Virus record (IMG/VR): IMGVR_UViG_3300044695_000171
Span: 1 to 20,402 of that record
Origin: a virus
Length of the DNA: 20,402 nt
Direction: 5' to 3' (one strand)
The first letter of the stretch is position 1. Every line of letters begins with the position of its first letter. This document shows positions 1 to 5,881 of this stretch, piece by piece. Made by a program: the position numbers and the translations under genes. The notes beneath the pieces are model-generated. The model searched no databases. It saw nothing but the letters and a program-made list of their open reading frames with translations, and was not told the origin of the DNA.

Positions 1-356
1 TTGTTGCTGACGCGGCTGGCAAGCTGCTTCAGAAAGATCAAGCTGAAGCCCAGATGCAGCAGATGCAGCAGAAGATGCAGGACCCTGTTGTCCAGGCTCA
101 GATGCAGGATGCCCAGAACAAGACGGCTGAGGTCCAGCGCAAGATGGCGAAGGACCAAGCCGATCAGGCTCTGCGTGAGCGTCAGCAGCAAATCGAACTT
201 GAGAGGATCGCCTCTCAGGAGCGGATTGCCGGTCTGAATGCAGGCATCAAGGCTGCGTCTCAGCGGCAGGCCAACGACCAGCGTGGCGACTATGATCGGG
301 CCAAGATTAGGCTCGACGCTACGCGCCTTGGCTCTGAAATCATGAAGGGCAAGTGA
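1..356 (+). CDS. Probable portal protein, C-terminal end (partial)
   Basis: The reading frame is open from base 3, so the 5' part of this gene lies outside the window. About 117 residues remain. They are rich in Gln, Lys, Ala and Met (MQQMQQKMQDPVVQAQMQDA), then a charged helical stretch with RERQQQIELERIASQERIAG, and end in EIMKGK. Such Gln-rich coiled-coil tails are typical of portal proteins of podovirus-like phages, which form the dodecameric DNA channel at one head vertex. The position just before the co-chaperonin, scaffold and capsid genes fits. The diagnostic portal core is not visible, so the call rests on tail composition and gene order. An internal ATG at 54 is unlikely to be the start because coding-like sequence continues upstream. 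Confidence 0.6.
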   Translation, partial: VADAAGKLLQKDQAEAQMQQMQQKMQDPVVQAQMQDAQNKTAEVQRKMAKDQADQALRERQQQIELERIASQERIAGLNAGIKAASQRQANDQRGDYDRAKIRLDATRLGSEIMKGK

Positions 357-556
357 TGCAAGCCTCTGAAGATAATGTCCTAGAGTATCTTCGCAAGAAG
401 TTTCGGGACATGATGAACGTCCACGCAGATCACGTTGCCACTGGCGGCGTGGCTGACTGGTCTGAATACCGGCATCAAGTTGGTATTATTGAGGGTTTGG
501 CGAAAGCCGAAAGGGAATTGCTTGACCTAGAGGAACGCCTTGGTCGGCAGGACTAA
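356..556 (+). CDS. Small acidic helical protein of unknown function
   Basis: A 66-residue protein with no domain I can name. It is predicted largely helical: LEYLRKKFRDMMNVHADH at the N-terminus and GLAKAERELLDLEERL at the C-terminus, separated by GGVADWSEYRHQVG. The ATG at 356 is preferred because AAGGG (345-349) lies 6 bases upstream. A GTG at 353 would add one residue but leaves only 3 bases of spacing. The gene overlaps the stop of the portal-like gene, suggesting translational coupling. Short proteins of this style commonly follow the portal gene in environmental phages. A head-assembly role is only inferred from position. Confidence 0.75.
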   Translation: MQASEDNVLEYLRKKFRDMMNVHADHVATGGVADWSEYRHQVGIIEGLAKAERELLDLEERLGRQD

Positions 557-614
557 TCGCCCATAGTGGGTGCAGGGTATCGCACGACCCTAACAGTGCG
601 CGCAAAGGACTACT

Positions 615-992
615 ATGCTTAACGTTGATATCAAGATGCCGGATGGCGATGTACGGGGAGCTACTCAGCTTCCTCAGCCTTCCGGCTTTAAGATTCTGAT
701 TGCTCGTCCCGAGCTTGAGGAAAAGACGGACTCTGGCATCTACTTGCCGGAACAGGTGCGCGAGAAAGAATCTCTTGCCACTGTTGTTGGGTTCGTCCTA
801 AAGATGGGGTCGCTCGCCTACAAAGACCCTGCCAAGTTCCCGGATGGCGCTTGGTGCAAGGAAGGGGATTGGGTTTTGTTCCGTGCTTACAGCGGCACCC
901 GTATCAAGATTCATGGCCGGGAGTTCCGGATCATCAATGATGATACTGTCGAGGGTGTTGTTGAAGACCCCCGTGGGATTGGCCGGGCATGA
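615..992 (+). CDS. GroES-like co-chaperonin (Cpn10 family)
   Basis: A 125-residue protein with the Cpn10 pattern. It has a GFKILIARPELEEKTDSGIYLP segment (split here: GFKILIARPELEEK, then TDSGIYLP) that matches the first beta-strands and the mobile loop contacting GroEL. Next come a VVGFVLKMG strand, the KEGDWVLFRAYSGTRI strand equivalent to the GDxVlF motif of GroES, and a final EFRIINDDTVEGVV. GroES is about 97 residues; this one has an extra N-terminal stretch of about 20 residues and a longer dome region. Known phage co-chaperonins such as T4 gp31 replace host GroES during capsid folding, and the position upstream of scaffold and capsid genes supports that role. The start has AAAGGA (604-609) 5 bases upstream. 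No GroEL gene is visible. Confidence 0.85.
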   Translation: MLNVDIKMPDGDVRGATQLPQPSGFKILIARPELEEKTDSGIYLPEQVREKESLATVVGFVLKMGSLAYKDPAKFPDGAWCKEGDWVLFRAYSGTRIKIHGREFRIINDDTVEGVVEDPRGIGRA

Positions 993-1903
993 GCGCGACC
1001 CGTAAGACTGAAGAGTCCGACGAGGACTTTACCGTCGAGATTGTTGACGACACGCCCGAGCAGGATCGTGGTCGCGTTGTCGCTCCCGAAGTGACGGAGA
1101 GCGACGACGACATCAACGTCAACGACGACGAGATCGCCAACTACCGTGACGAGTGGAAGAAGCGCCTCAAGGAGCTTTCTTTCAAGAGCCACGCAGAGCG
1201 GCGCGCCAAGGAGCTTGCGGCCAAGGAACGGGATGAGGCCATTCATCTTGCCCAGCGCCTTGCCGAAGAGAACAAGAAGTTCCGTGAGTTCGCTGGTAGC
1301 ACGGAGAAGTTCGCCGCCGATCAGGCTAAGGCTCGCGCCGAGTCCGAGATCAACGCCACCAAGAGGCTCATGAAGGAGGCTTTTGAGGCAGGCGAGACGG
1401 ACAAGTATCTGGACTATCAGGAGAAGTTCCAGCGGCTTGTGAACGAGCATGATCGCTACGCGAACTACAAGCCGGTTACTGCCCCTGAAACTCAGTATGA
1501 AATTCCTCAAGTTCGTGCTCAGCCGGATGCGAAGGCCGTTGAGTGGGCCAATCGCAACTCGTGGTTCGAAGGGCAGAATGAGCTTGAGAAGGAAATGACG
1601 GGTTACGCTTATGCCGTCAGCGACATGCTGATCCGGGAGTATAAGCTCGATCCGCGTGGAGATAAGTACTACGAGGAAATCACGAAGCGTGTATCGCGTC
1701 GTTTCCCCGAGTACTTTGAGAAACCTGAGCCGGAAGTTGACGCGACGGCTAAGGTGGCATCGGTGGTCGCACCAGCTACTCGTAGCACCAAGACCAACCG
1801 CACAGTGCGTCTCACGCCGTCTCAGGTCTCACTGGCTAAGAGATTCGGCCTTACCCCCGAGCAGTATGTGGCTCAGTATCTGAAGGATTACGGTCATGGC
1901 TGA
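989..1903 (+). CDS. Probable capsid scaffolding protein
   Basis: A 304-residue protein with scaffold-like architecture. The N-terminus is very acidic (ESDEDFTVEIVDDTPEQD and ESDDDINVNDDE). A long charged helical or coiled-coil middle spans roughly residues 45-165 (KRLKELSFKSHAERRAKELA, EENKKFREFAG). A Pro/Ala linker follows, then a basic C-terminal segment, TVRLTPSQVSLAKRFGLTPE, which looks like a short helix-turn-helix. In scaffolding proteins the basic C-terminal helical segment often binds the coat protein. The start ATGA overlaps the stop of the co-chaperonin gene by 4 bases. The gene lies three positions before the capsid gene, as scaffolds usually do. No protease motif is seen, so a protease fusion is not supported. 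Confidence 0.72.
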   Translation: MSATRKTEESDEDFTVEIVDDTPEQDRGRVVAPEVTESDDDINVNDDEIANYRDEWKKRLKELSFKSHAERRAKELAAKERDEAIHLAQRLAEENKKFREFAGSTEKFAADQAKARAESEINATKRLMKEAFEAGETDKYLDYQEKFQRLVNEHDRYANYKPVTAPETQYEIPQVRAQPDAKAVEWANRNSWFEGQNELEKEMTGYAYAVSDMLIREYKLDPRGDKYYEEITKRVSRRFPEYFEKPEPEVDATAKVASVVAPATRSTKTNRTVRLTPSQVSLAKRFGLTPEQYVAQYLKDYGHG

Positions 1904-2351
1904 CCGCACACCACGCGACCTTGAGACGCGCGAGCAGCAGGCTCGCCCGACGACTTGGCGTCCTCCTTCGATCCTTCCTGATCCGAAGCCCGAGCCGGGG
2001 TATGTCTATCGCTGGGTCCGCACGAGCATGATGAACTCTGCGGATAACACCAATGTCAGCAAACAGCTTCGCGAAGGCTATGTGCCTGTTCGTGCCGAAG
2101 ATCATCCTGAGCTTATGCTGGCAGCCGATCCCAATGGTCGCTTCAAAGGCAACATTGAGGTTGGTGGTCTCCTTCTCTGCAAGATTCCCGAAGAGGTCGT
2201 GCGGCAGCGCGCGGCTTACTATGGGAATGTCGCGCAGCAGCAGATGGATAGCGTGGACAACAACCTGATGCGTGAGAACGATCCTCGTATGCCGCTCCTT
2301 CGTCCGGAGCGTACTTCGAGGACCACCTTTGGCCGTGGCCCCAGGGAATAA
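1896..2351 (+). CDS. Conserved phage protein of unknown function between scaffold and capsid
   Basis: A 151-residue soluble protein. It contains EPGYVYRWVRTSMMNSADNT, then VSKQLREGYVPVRAEDHPEL and GRFKGNIEVGGLLLCKIPEE, followed by a helical QRAAYYGNVAQQQMDSVDNN and a basic, disordered end (RPERTSRTTFGRGPRE). I recognise this pattern as recurrent in environmental phage contigs next to the scaffold and capsid genes, but know no established function. The start at 1896 has AAGGA (1884-1888) 7 bases upstream and overlaps the scaffold gene by 8 bases. A role in head assembly or as a minor virion component is inferred only from position. The stop codon sits inside a stable inverted repeat (2335-2364). 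Confidence 0.8.
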   Translation: MADRTPRDLETREQQARPTTWRPPSILPDPKPEPGYVYRWVRTSMMNSADNTNVSKQLREGYVPVRAEDHPELMLAADPNGRFKGNIEVGGLLLCKIPEEVVRQRAAYYGNVAQQQMDSVDNNLMRENDPRMPLLRPERTSRTTFGRGPRE

Positions 2352-2364
2352 TCCTTTGGGCCAC
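2335..2364 (+). repeat. Inverted repeat (RNA hairpin) over a stop codon
   Basis: GTGGCCC (2335-2341) is perfectly complementary to GGGCCAC (2358-2364). Inside, after one C/T mismatch, AGGG (2343-2346) can pair with CCTT (2353-2356) using one G-U pair, leaving a six-base loop AATAAT. The TAA stop of the upstream gene (2349-2351) lies in the loop. No T-run follows, so this is not a canonical intrinsic terminator. It sits 34 bases before the start of the decoration-like gene and could protect or help process the highly expressed capsid mRNA; that is inference. Confidence 0.45.
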
Positions 2365-2397
2365 AAATCCCCAATTCCAGAAGAAAGGTAACGGAAA

Positions 2398-3036
2398 GTG
2401 GCTTCGACCAATTCTCCGTATGGGCTTCGCCCGATTAACCTTCTGGGTGGTCAAGGCTACGCTGGTTCGACTCGCCTGTATGCGATTCCTGCCAGCTTCG
2501 CCGTGAACATTCAGTATGGTGACCCGGTTATCATCGTGAACACGGGTTCGACCCGTGGCACGCTGGCGCGCTTCAACGCCACCACGACTGCCGCGACCAT
2601 CACCAGCACTGGTGGCGGCTTTGGCTTTGTGGGTGTGTTTGTCGGCTGCACGTTCACCGATCCGGTGTACGGCGCGGTGTTCCGTCAAAACTACGCTGCT
2701 GGCAACACGGCGACCGACATCCAGGCTTATGTCGTGGATGACCCGGACGCTCTGTTTCAGGTGCAGGCTGACGGCAGCCTCGGTCAGACGGCTCTGGGCT
2801 GCAATGCGGCTCTGATCCAGACCGTTGCTGGCAGCAGCGGCGTGAACATCAACTCCGGTGTGAGCCTCGATGCCTCCAGCATCGCGACCACCAACACTCT
2901 GCCGGTTCGTATTGTTGACTTCGTCAACAGCACGACCAGCCAGATTGGCGATGCGTTCACCGACGTGATCGTGCGTATCAACACGCACTTCCACCGCACC
3001 GGCAATACCGGCTCTGCCGGTACGGCTGCCAGCTAA
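2398..3036 (+). CDS. Probable capsid decoration/head structural protein
   Basis: A 212-residue, beta-rich protein, low in Lys and rich in Thr, Ser, Gly and Ala, opening with ASTNSPYGLRPINLLGGQGY. It has strands such as VNIQYGDPVIIVNTG, FGFVGVFVGCTF and RQNYAAGNTATDIQAYVVDD, and ends in an IVRINTHFHRTG segment. This resembles a widespread phage head protein that precedes the capsid gene and is thought to act as a decoration or cement protein. The assignment comes from family resemblance and position and is not proved by a catalytic or binding motif. The start is GTG at 2398, with AAGAAAGG (2381-2388) 9 bases upstream. No in-frame ATG gives a better start. Confidence 0.65.
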   Translation: MASTNSPYGLRPINLLGGQGYAGSTRLYAIPASFAVNIQYGDPVIIVNTGSTRGTLARFNATTTAATITSTGGGFGFVGVFVGCTFTDPVYGAVFRQNYAAGNTATDIQAYVVDDPDALFQVQADGSLGQTALGCNAALIQTVAGSSGVNINSGVSLDASSIATTNTLPVRIVDFVNSTTSQIGDAFTDVIVRINTHFHRTGNTGSAGTAAS

Positions 3037-3050
3037 GGAGGCTGTGAAAG

Positions 3051-3959
3051 ATGGCTATTTCACGCGCACAGCTTCTCAAGGAACTGCTTCCGGGTCTGAA
3101 CGCTCTGTTCGGCCTGGAATACAAGCGGTACGCTGAGGAGCATAAGGAAATCTACGAGACTGAGAACTCGGAGCGTTCCTTTGAAGAAGAAGTGAAGCTC
3201 TCGGGCTTCGCGGCTGCCCCCGTCAAGAACGAAGGCGCGGCGATTGCGTATGACAACGGCCAGGAAGCCTGGACCGCCCGTTATACGCATGAGACCATCG
3301 CGTACGGGTTCTCCATCACCGAAGAGGCGATGGAAGACAACCTGTATGACAGCCTGTCTGCTCGTTACACCAAGGCGCTCGCGCGCTCGATGGCGTTCAC
3401 GAAGCAGGTGAAGGCTGCGTTCCCCCTGAACAACGGCTTCACCAGCTACCAGTCTGGCGATGGTGTGACGCTGTTCAACACCCAGCATCCGCTGGTGTCG
3501 GGTGGCTACAACAGCAACCGCCCGGCCACCCCGGCTGACCTGAATGAGACCAGCCTTGAGGCTGCGGTCATTCAGATCGCGGCGTGGACGGACGAACGTG
3601 GTCTGCTCATCGCGGCTCGTCCGCGCAAGCTGATCGTGCCGCCGTCCAACATGTTCGTTGCCACCCGACTGCTGGAGACGGAACTCCGTACCAGCACGAC
3701 GGACAACGACATCAACGCGCTGAAGTCCAACGGGTCCATCCCGGAAGGCTACACGGTCAACCACTTCCTGACCGACCCGAATGCGTGGTTCCTCTCCACG
3801 GATGTGCCGAATGGTATGAAGCACTTTGTGCGTTCGCCGCTCGCCACGTCGATGGACGGCGACTTCGACACGGGTAACGCTCGCTACAAGGCTCGTGAGC
3901 GTTATAGCTTCGGCGTGTCTGATCCGCTGGGCATCTTCGGCTCGCCGGGCTCGTCGTAA
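3051..3959 (+). CDS. Major capsid protein (Mu gpT-like, HK97 fold)
   Basis: A 302-residue protein, the usual length for the Mu gpT-like family of HK97-fold capsid proteins. Characteristic stretches are MAISRAQLLKELLPGLNALF, EYKRYAEEHKEIYETENS, AYGFSITEEAMEDNLYDSLS, FNTQHPLVSGGYN, RPRKLIVPPSNMFVATRLLE and, near the end, ARYKARERYSFGVSDPLGIF. An acidic/hydrophobic N-terminal arm precedes the beta-rich core, and no prohead-protease cleavage region is obvious. AAGGAGG (3035-3041), a near-perfect ribosome binding site overlapping the previous stop codon, lies 9 bases upstream of the start, fitting very high expression. The gene is followed directly by a strong terminator. Confidence 0.9.
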   Translation: MAISRAQLLKELLPGLNALFGLEYKRYAEEHKEIYETENSERSFEEEVKLSGFAAAPVKNEGAAIAYDNGQEAWTARYTHETIAYGFSITEEAMEDNLYDSLSARYTKALARSMAFTKQVKAAFPLNNGFTSYQSGDGVTLFNTQHPLVSGGYNSNRPATPADLNETSLEAAVIQIAAWTDERGLLIAARPRKLIVPPSNMFVATRLLETELRTSTTDNDINALKSNGSIPEGYTVNHFLTDPNAWFLSTDVPNGMKHFVRSPLATSMDGDFDTGNARYKARERYSFGVSDPLGIFGSPGSS

Positions 3960-3980
3960 GACGAGTCTCCGGGCTAAGGG

Positions 3981-4009
3981 TAGGGGGGCTTCGGCCCCCC
4001 TATTTTTTT
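3981..4009 (+). terminator. Intrinsic terminator after the capsid gene
   Basis: A perfect 9-bp GC-rich stem: TAGGGGGGC (3981-3989) pairs with GCCCCCCTA (3994-4002) around a stable UUCG tetraloop, followed at once by seven T residues (4003-4009). It begins 22 bases after the capsid stop codon and is a textbook rho-independent terminator. It would limit read-through from the head operon into the downstream genes. Confidence 0.95.
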
Positions 4010-4013
4010 GTGC

Positions 4014-4043
4014 TTGCTGTAACCTTTCCAGACCGGGCATAAT
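4014..4043 (+). promoter_or_regulatory. Candidate sigma70 promoter behind the terminator
   Basis: TTGCTG (4014-4019) and CATAAT (4038-4043) resemble -35 and -10 boxes with an 18-base spacer. The site starts 5 bases after the terminator T-run, in a 172-base gap that otherwise has no gene. It would drive the small virion genes and the lysis cassette independently of the head operon. The match is good but not perfect, and a phage-specific polymerase promoter cannot be excluded. Confidence 0.5.
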
Positions 4044-4131
4044 ACAGACAGTTCCGGGGTAATCCGGCTCTACTGACTGTCCCGGCAGACGCGCACGAAG
4101 ACAGTAGAGCCTTAGATCGTGCGAGAGAAAC
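4044..4131 (+). promoter_or_regulatory. Structured 5' leader with pseudoknot potential
   Basis: GGCTCTACTG (4066-4075) is perfectly complementary to CAGTAGAGCC (4102-4111), with a 26-base loop. Within the loop CGCACGA (4092-4098) is perfectly complementary to TCGTGCG (4117-4123), which lies downstream of the stem and touches the only SD-like bases (GAGAG, 4123-4127) before the ATG at 4132. Together they could form an H-type pseudoknot. ACAGACAGT (4044-4052) can instead pair with ACTGACTGT (4072-4080), with one mismatch, excluding the first stem. The pairings are directly visible; a regulatory role is inferred. No T-run follows, so the switch would act on translation or RNA stability and not on termination. 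Confidence 0.5.
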
Positions 4132-4602
4132 ATGGCGTTCTCGACTTTTTCTGGTCCCGTTCGCGCTGGCCCCATCCGTGAAGGCGCTGCCCGTAACACT
4201 GGCCTCGTCACTCTGGTTCAGTCCTACGATACGGGCGTTGTGACGGCTGGCGCTGGCAACGTGGACGCGGCTCTCGGCATTCTGCCCCAGGGTTCCCAGA
4301 TCGTGGACATCACGGTTGATCAGGTCGTGGTTCCGGGCGGCTCTTCGACCTCCACTGTCTCGGTCGGTAACGCGACCGGTGGCGCGCAGCTTATGGCTGC
4401 TGTGGCTACCACGGCTGGCGGTCGCTTCCGTGGCACCACGACTGCGGCGACGCAGCTTGCGTGGCAGACCTCGACCACGGCTGATACGCCTGTGTTCGTG
4501 CGCTATGCGGTTGGCACGGAAGCTGGTGTTGGTCGTGCGATCATCACCGTCTCCTATGTCCAGCGCGCTCCGAACGGCGCTCAGAACCCTGCCACGGCCT
4601 AA
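4132..4602 (+). CDS. Probable virion protein, beta-rich
   Basis: A 156-residue protein, rich in Thr, Val, Ala and Gly, with few charged residues, starting MAFSTFSGPVRAGPIREGA. It has repeated short beta-strand patterns (GSQIVDITVDQVVVPGG, STSTVSVGNATGG, ADTPVFVRYAVGTEAG, RAIITVSYVQRAPNG). Similar openings (FSGPVRxGPxR) recur in small structural proteins encoded after the capsid gene in environmental phages. The composition suggests a head-surface or decoration protein, but no named domain is recognised. It is the first gene of the transcription unit after the capsid terminator. Its ribosome binding site is weak (GAGAG, 4123-4127) and adjoins the proposed pseudoknot. Confidence 0.75.
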   Translation: MAFSTFSGPVRAGPIREGAARNTGLVTLVQSYDTGVVTAGAGNVDAALGILPQGSQIVDITVDQVVVPGGSSTSTVSVGNATGGAQLMAAVATTAGGRFRGTTTAATQLAWQTSTTADTPVFVRYAVGTEAGVGRAIITVSYVQRAPNGAQNPATA

Positions 4603-4624
4603 CAGCTAAGGGAGGGTTTGCGTC

Positions 4625-4927
4625 ATGCAGACAGATGTCCTTGCTAGCGCCGTCCGCACGACGGACGGCGTGATGAATGACCAAACCGGTAACGCGATTG
4701 GGCGTTGCCGCGTGAAGGGTATCTACATTGTTCCTGCCGCTGGGGCTGGGTCCGTTGCCTTTAAGGACGGCCTTACCGCTGGGGCAGCAAACAAGATTAC
4801 CGTCAACACGATCACTGGCTCGACCAGCACCAACTGGCTCCTCATGCCGGGTGAAGGGCTTCTCTTTCAGAACGGCATCTTTGCCGACCTGACAGACGTT
4901 GCCTCGGTGATGGTCGTCTATGGCTAA
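4625..4927 (+). CDS. Small probable virion protein
   Basis: A 100-residue protein starting MQTDVLASAVRTTDGVM, with beta-rich segments RCRVKGIYIVPAAGAGSVAF, NKITVNTITGSTSTNWLLMP and a C-terminal FADLTDVASVMVVYG. It resembles small conserved phage proteins found near capsid genes whose strands suggest a compact beta-barrel or sandwich. Its function is not established. AGGGAGGG (4608-4615) gives a strong ribosome binding site with about 9 bases of spacing. Its stop overlaps the next start by 8 bases. A head or head-tail component is the most economical reading. Confidence 0.75.
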   Translation: MQTDVLASAVRTTDGVMNDQTGNAIGRCRVKGIYIVPAAGAGSVAFKDGLTAGAANKITVNTITGSTSTNWLLMPGEGLLFQNGIFADLTDVASVMVVYG

Positions 4928-5189
4928 GACCCCTGCTTGGCAGCGTGCCGAAGGCAAGTCCAAGGCAGGCGGTCTGAATGAGAAGGGGCGAGCTTCTTAT
5001 AACCGGGCCAACCCAGGGAAACCTGGGTTGAAGCCTCCTGCCCCGAATCCAAAGACGGAAAAGGACGCTAATCGGCGCAAGTCCTTTTGCGCCAGAATGA
5101 GTGGGGCAAAGAAAAAGCTCACCTCGGCCAAGACTGCCAACGATCCCAACTCGCGTATCAACAAGTCCCTGCGCGCTTGGAAATGTTGA
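4920..5189 (+). CDS. Small basic protein of a recurrent phage family
   Basis: An 89-residue, strongly basic, Pro/Lys/Asn-rich protein. The N-terminal half, PAWQRAEGKSKAGGLNEKGR, is followed by a disordered KPGLKPPAPNPKTEK linker. The conserved C-terminal block RRKSFCARMSGAKKKLTSAK continues with TANDPNSRINKSLRAWKC. Proteins with both blocks recur in environmental phages. I think they belong to a named DUF but cannot confirm the number. The charge suggests nucleic-acid contact or packaging inside the head; this is inference. The start overlaps the previous gene by 8 bases (GGTGA at 4907-4911 as a weak ribosome site). The next gene starts 2 bases after the stop. Confidence 0.8.
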   Translation: MAKTPAWQRAEGKSKAGGLNEKGRASYNRANPGKPGLKPPAPNPKTEKDANRRKSFCARMSGAKKKLTSAKTANDPNSRINKSLRAWKC

Positions 5190-5190
5190 C

Positions 5191-5385
5191 ATGACCCAAG
5201 ACACAGAAGCAGCTAAGAATGTAGTTGATGCGCTTTCTGTAGGAACTGTCGTGGCTACTCTAGCTGGTATGCTGCCCAGCATCGCAGCCATCTTTACAAT
5301 CTGCTGGACCGTTATTCGTATCTACGAAACAGAGACGGTAAAGAAGCTTCTGGGGAAGAAACTCCCGGAAGTTGGTAAGGATTGA
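5191..5385 (+). CDS. Small membrane protein, putative holin
   Basis: A 64-residue protein with a short polar N-terminus (MTQDTEAAKNVVD), a continuous hydrophobic region at about residues 14-42 (LSVGTVVATLAGMLPS, then IAAIFTICWTVIRIYE) and a basic tail ending KKLLGKKLPEVGKD. That layout, one or two short membrane segments with a charged C-terminus, is typical of small phage holins, which make the inner-membrane lesion that starts lysis. The gene heads a cassette with a spanin-like protein, a three-helix holin and an endolysin. The ATG at 5191 is chosen because it follows the previous stop by one base and gives a sensible holin. The frame is open to 5101, but that part would duplicate the upstream coding region out of frame. 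An antiholin role is equally possible. Confidence 0.6.
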   Translation: MTQDTEAAKNVVDALSVGTVVATLAGMLPSIAAIFTICWTVIRIYETETVKKLLGKKLPEVGKD

Positions 5386-5389
5386 CGCC

Positions 5390-5881
5390 ATGTCGGATTC
5401 TGCCAAGCAGGCTCAGATGTCTGAACAGATGGCGGCGAATGCCTCTAAGGGGGCATTGATCGAGAAGGTTGTCTTCGCAGCAGTCCCCATTCTGTTTAGC
5501 TGCGTTGTTTACCTGATGACCGCCCTTTCTTCTGCCAACAACGAAATTACAATCCTAAAGTCTCGGATTGCTGTGGTTGTGACGCAGGACAACAGGGCCA
5601 TTCCGCCGCAGGGCACGACCATCGACATGGCCCTAATCCGCGAGCAACTGTCGAACCGGATTGAACAGGTTGAGCGAGACAATGCTATTGGTCGCGCCAA
5701 CATGACGCTCGACCGGGAGCGCAGCATAGCCGCGATTGATCGCTCTCGCCTTGAGAAGACTGCTGACTTTACCAATGGCATGGCAGCCCTTCGCGCCGAC
5801 CTAATGCGACTGACCAATGAACTTGACCGGCGCTTGGTGCTTCAGGAGGCCCGTGGTGGAACAGCTTCTCAATCTCGTTAG
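5390..5881 (+). CDS. Membrane-anchored coiled-coil protein, possible i-spanin (Rz-like)
   Basis: A 163-residue protein. A polar N-terminus is followed by one membrane segment at residues 27-46 (VVFAAVPILFSCVVYLMTAL). A long, highly charged, mostly helical domain follows (NNEITILKSRIAVVV, IREQLSNRIEQVERD, RSIAAIDRSRLEKTA, LMRLTNELDRRLVLQEARGG). An N-in anchor with a periplasmic coiled coil is the plan of inner-membrane spanins, which span the periplasm and fuse the membranes in the last lysis step. The cassette position supports this. No separate Rz1-type lipoprotein was found. The ATG at 5390 is chosen over the TTG at 5372 because AAGGA (5377-5381) lies 8 bases upstream. Confidence 0.6.
   Translation: MSDSAKQAQMSEQMAANASKGALIEKVVFAAVPILFSCVVYLMTALSSANNEITILKSRIAVVVTQDNRAIPPQGTTIDMALIREQLSNRIEQVERDNAIGRANMTLDRERSIAAIDRSRLEKTADFTNGMAALRADLMRLTNELDRRLVLQEARGGTASQSR

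Noticed and set aside
522-614. Possible promoter upstream of the co-chaperonin gene (TTGACC with downstream ACTAAT or CATAGT)
   Set aside because: The spacing between boxes is too long or the -35 box too poor; only a ribosome site (AAAGGA, 604-609) is supported in the 58-base gap. A 5-bp AGGGT/ACCCT stem in the gap is too weak to call.
911-1510. A 199-codon minus-strand frame
   Set aside because: It is Leu/Val-rich because of the codon structure of the scaffold gene on the other strand; no sensible start context.
2143-2994. A 283-codon minus-strand frame
   Set aside because: It is opposite two convincing + strand genes with their own ribosome sites; its translation shows no domain and looks like a shadow.
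3060-4211. A 383-codon open frame on the minus strand opposite the capsid gene
   Set aside because: It lies antisense to the clearly identified capsid protein and the terminator, has no family-like pattern and an Arg/Val-rich composition typical of the reverse complement of GC-rich coding DNA.
5101-5190. N-terminal extension of the small holin-like protein
   Set aside because: The frame is open but overlaps the preceding gene in another frame, gives an Arg-rich unrelated peptide, and ATG 5191 fits the spacing and the family length.
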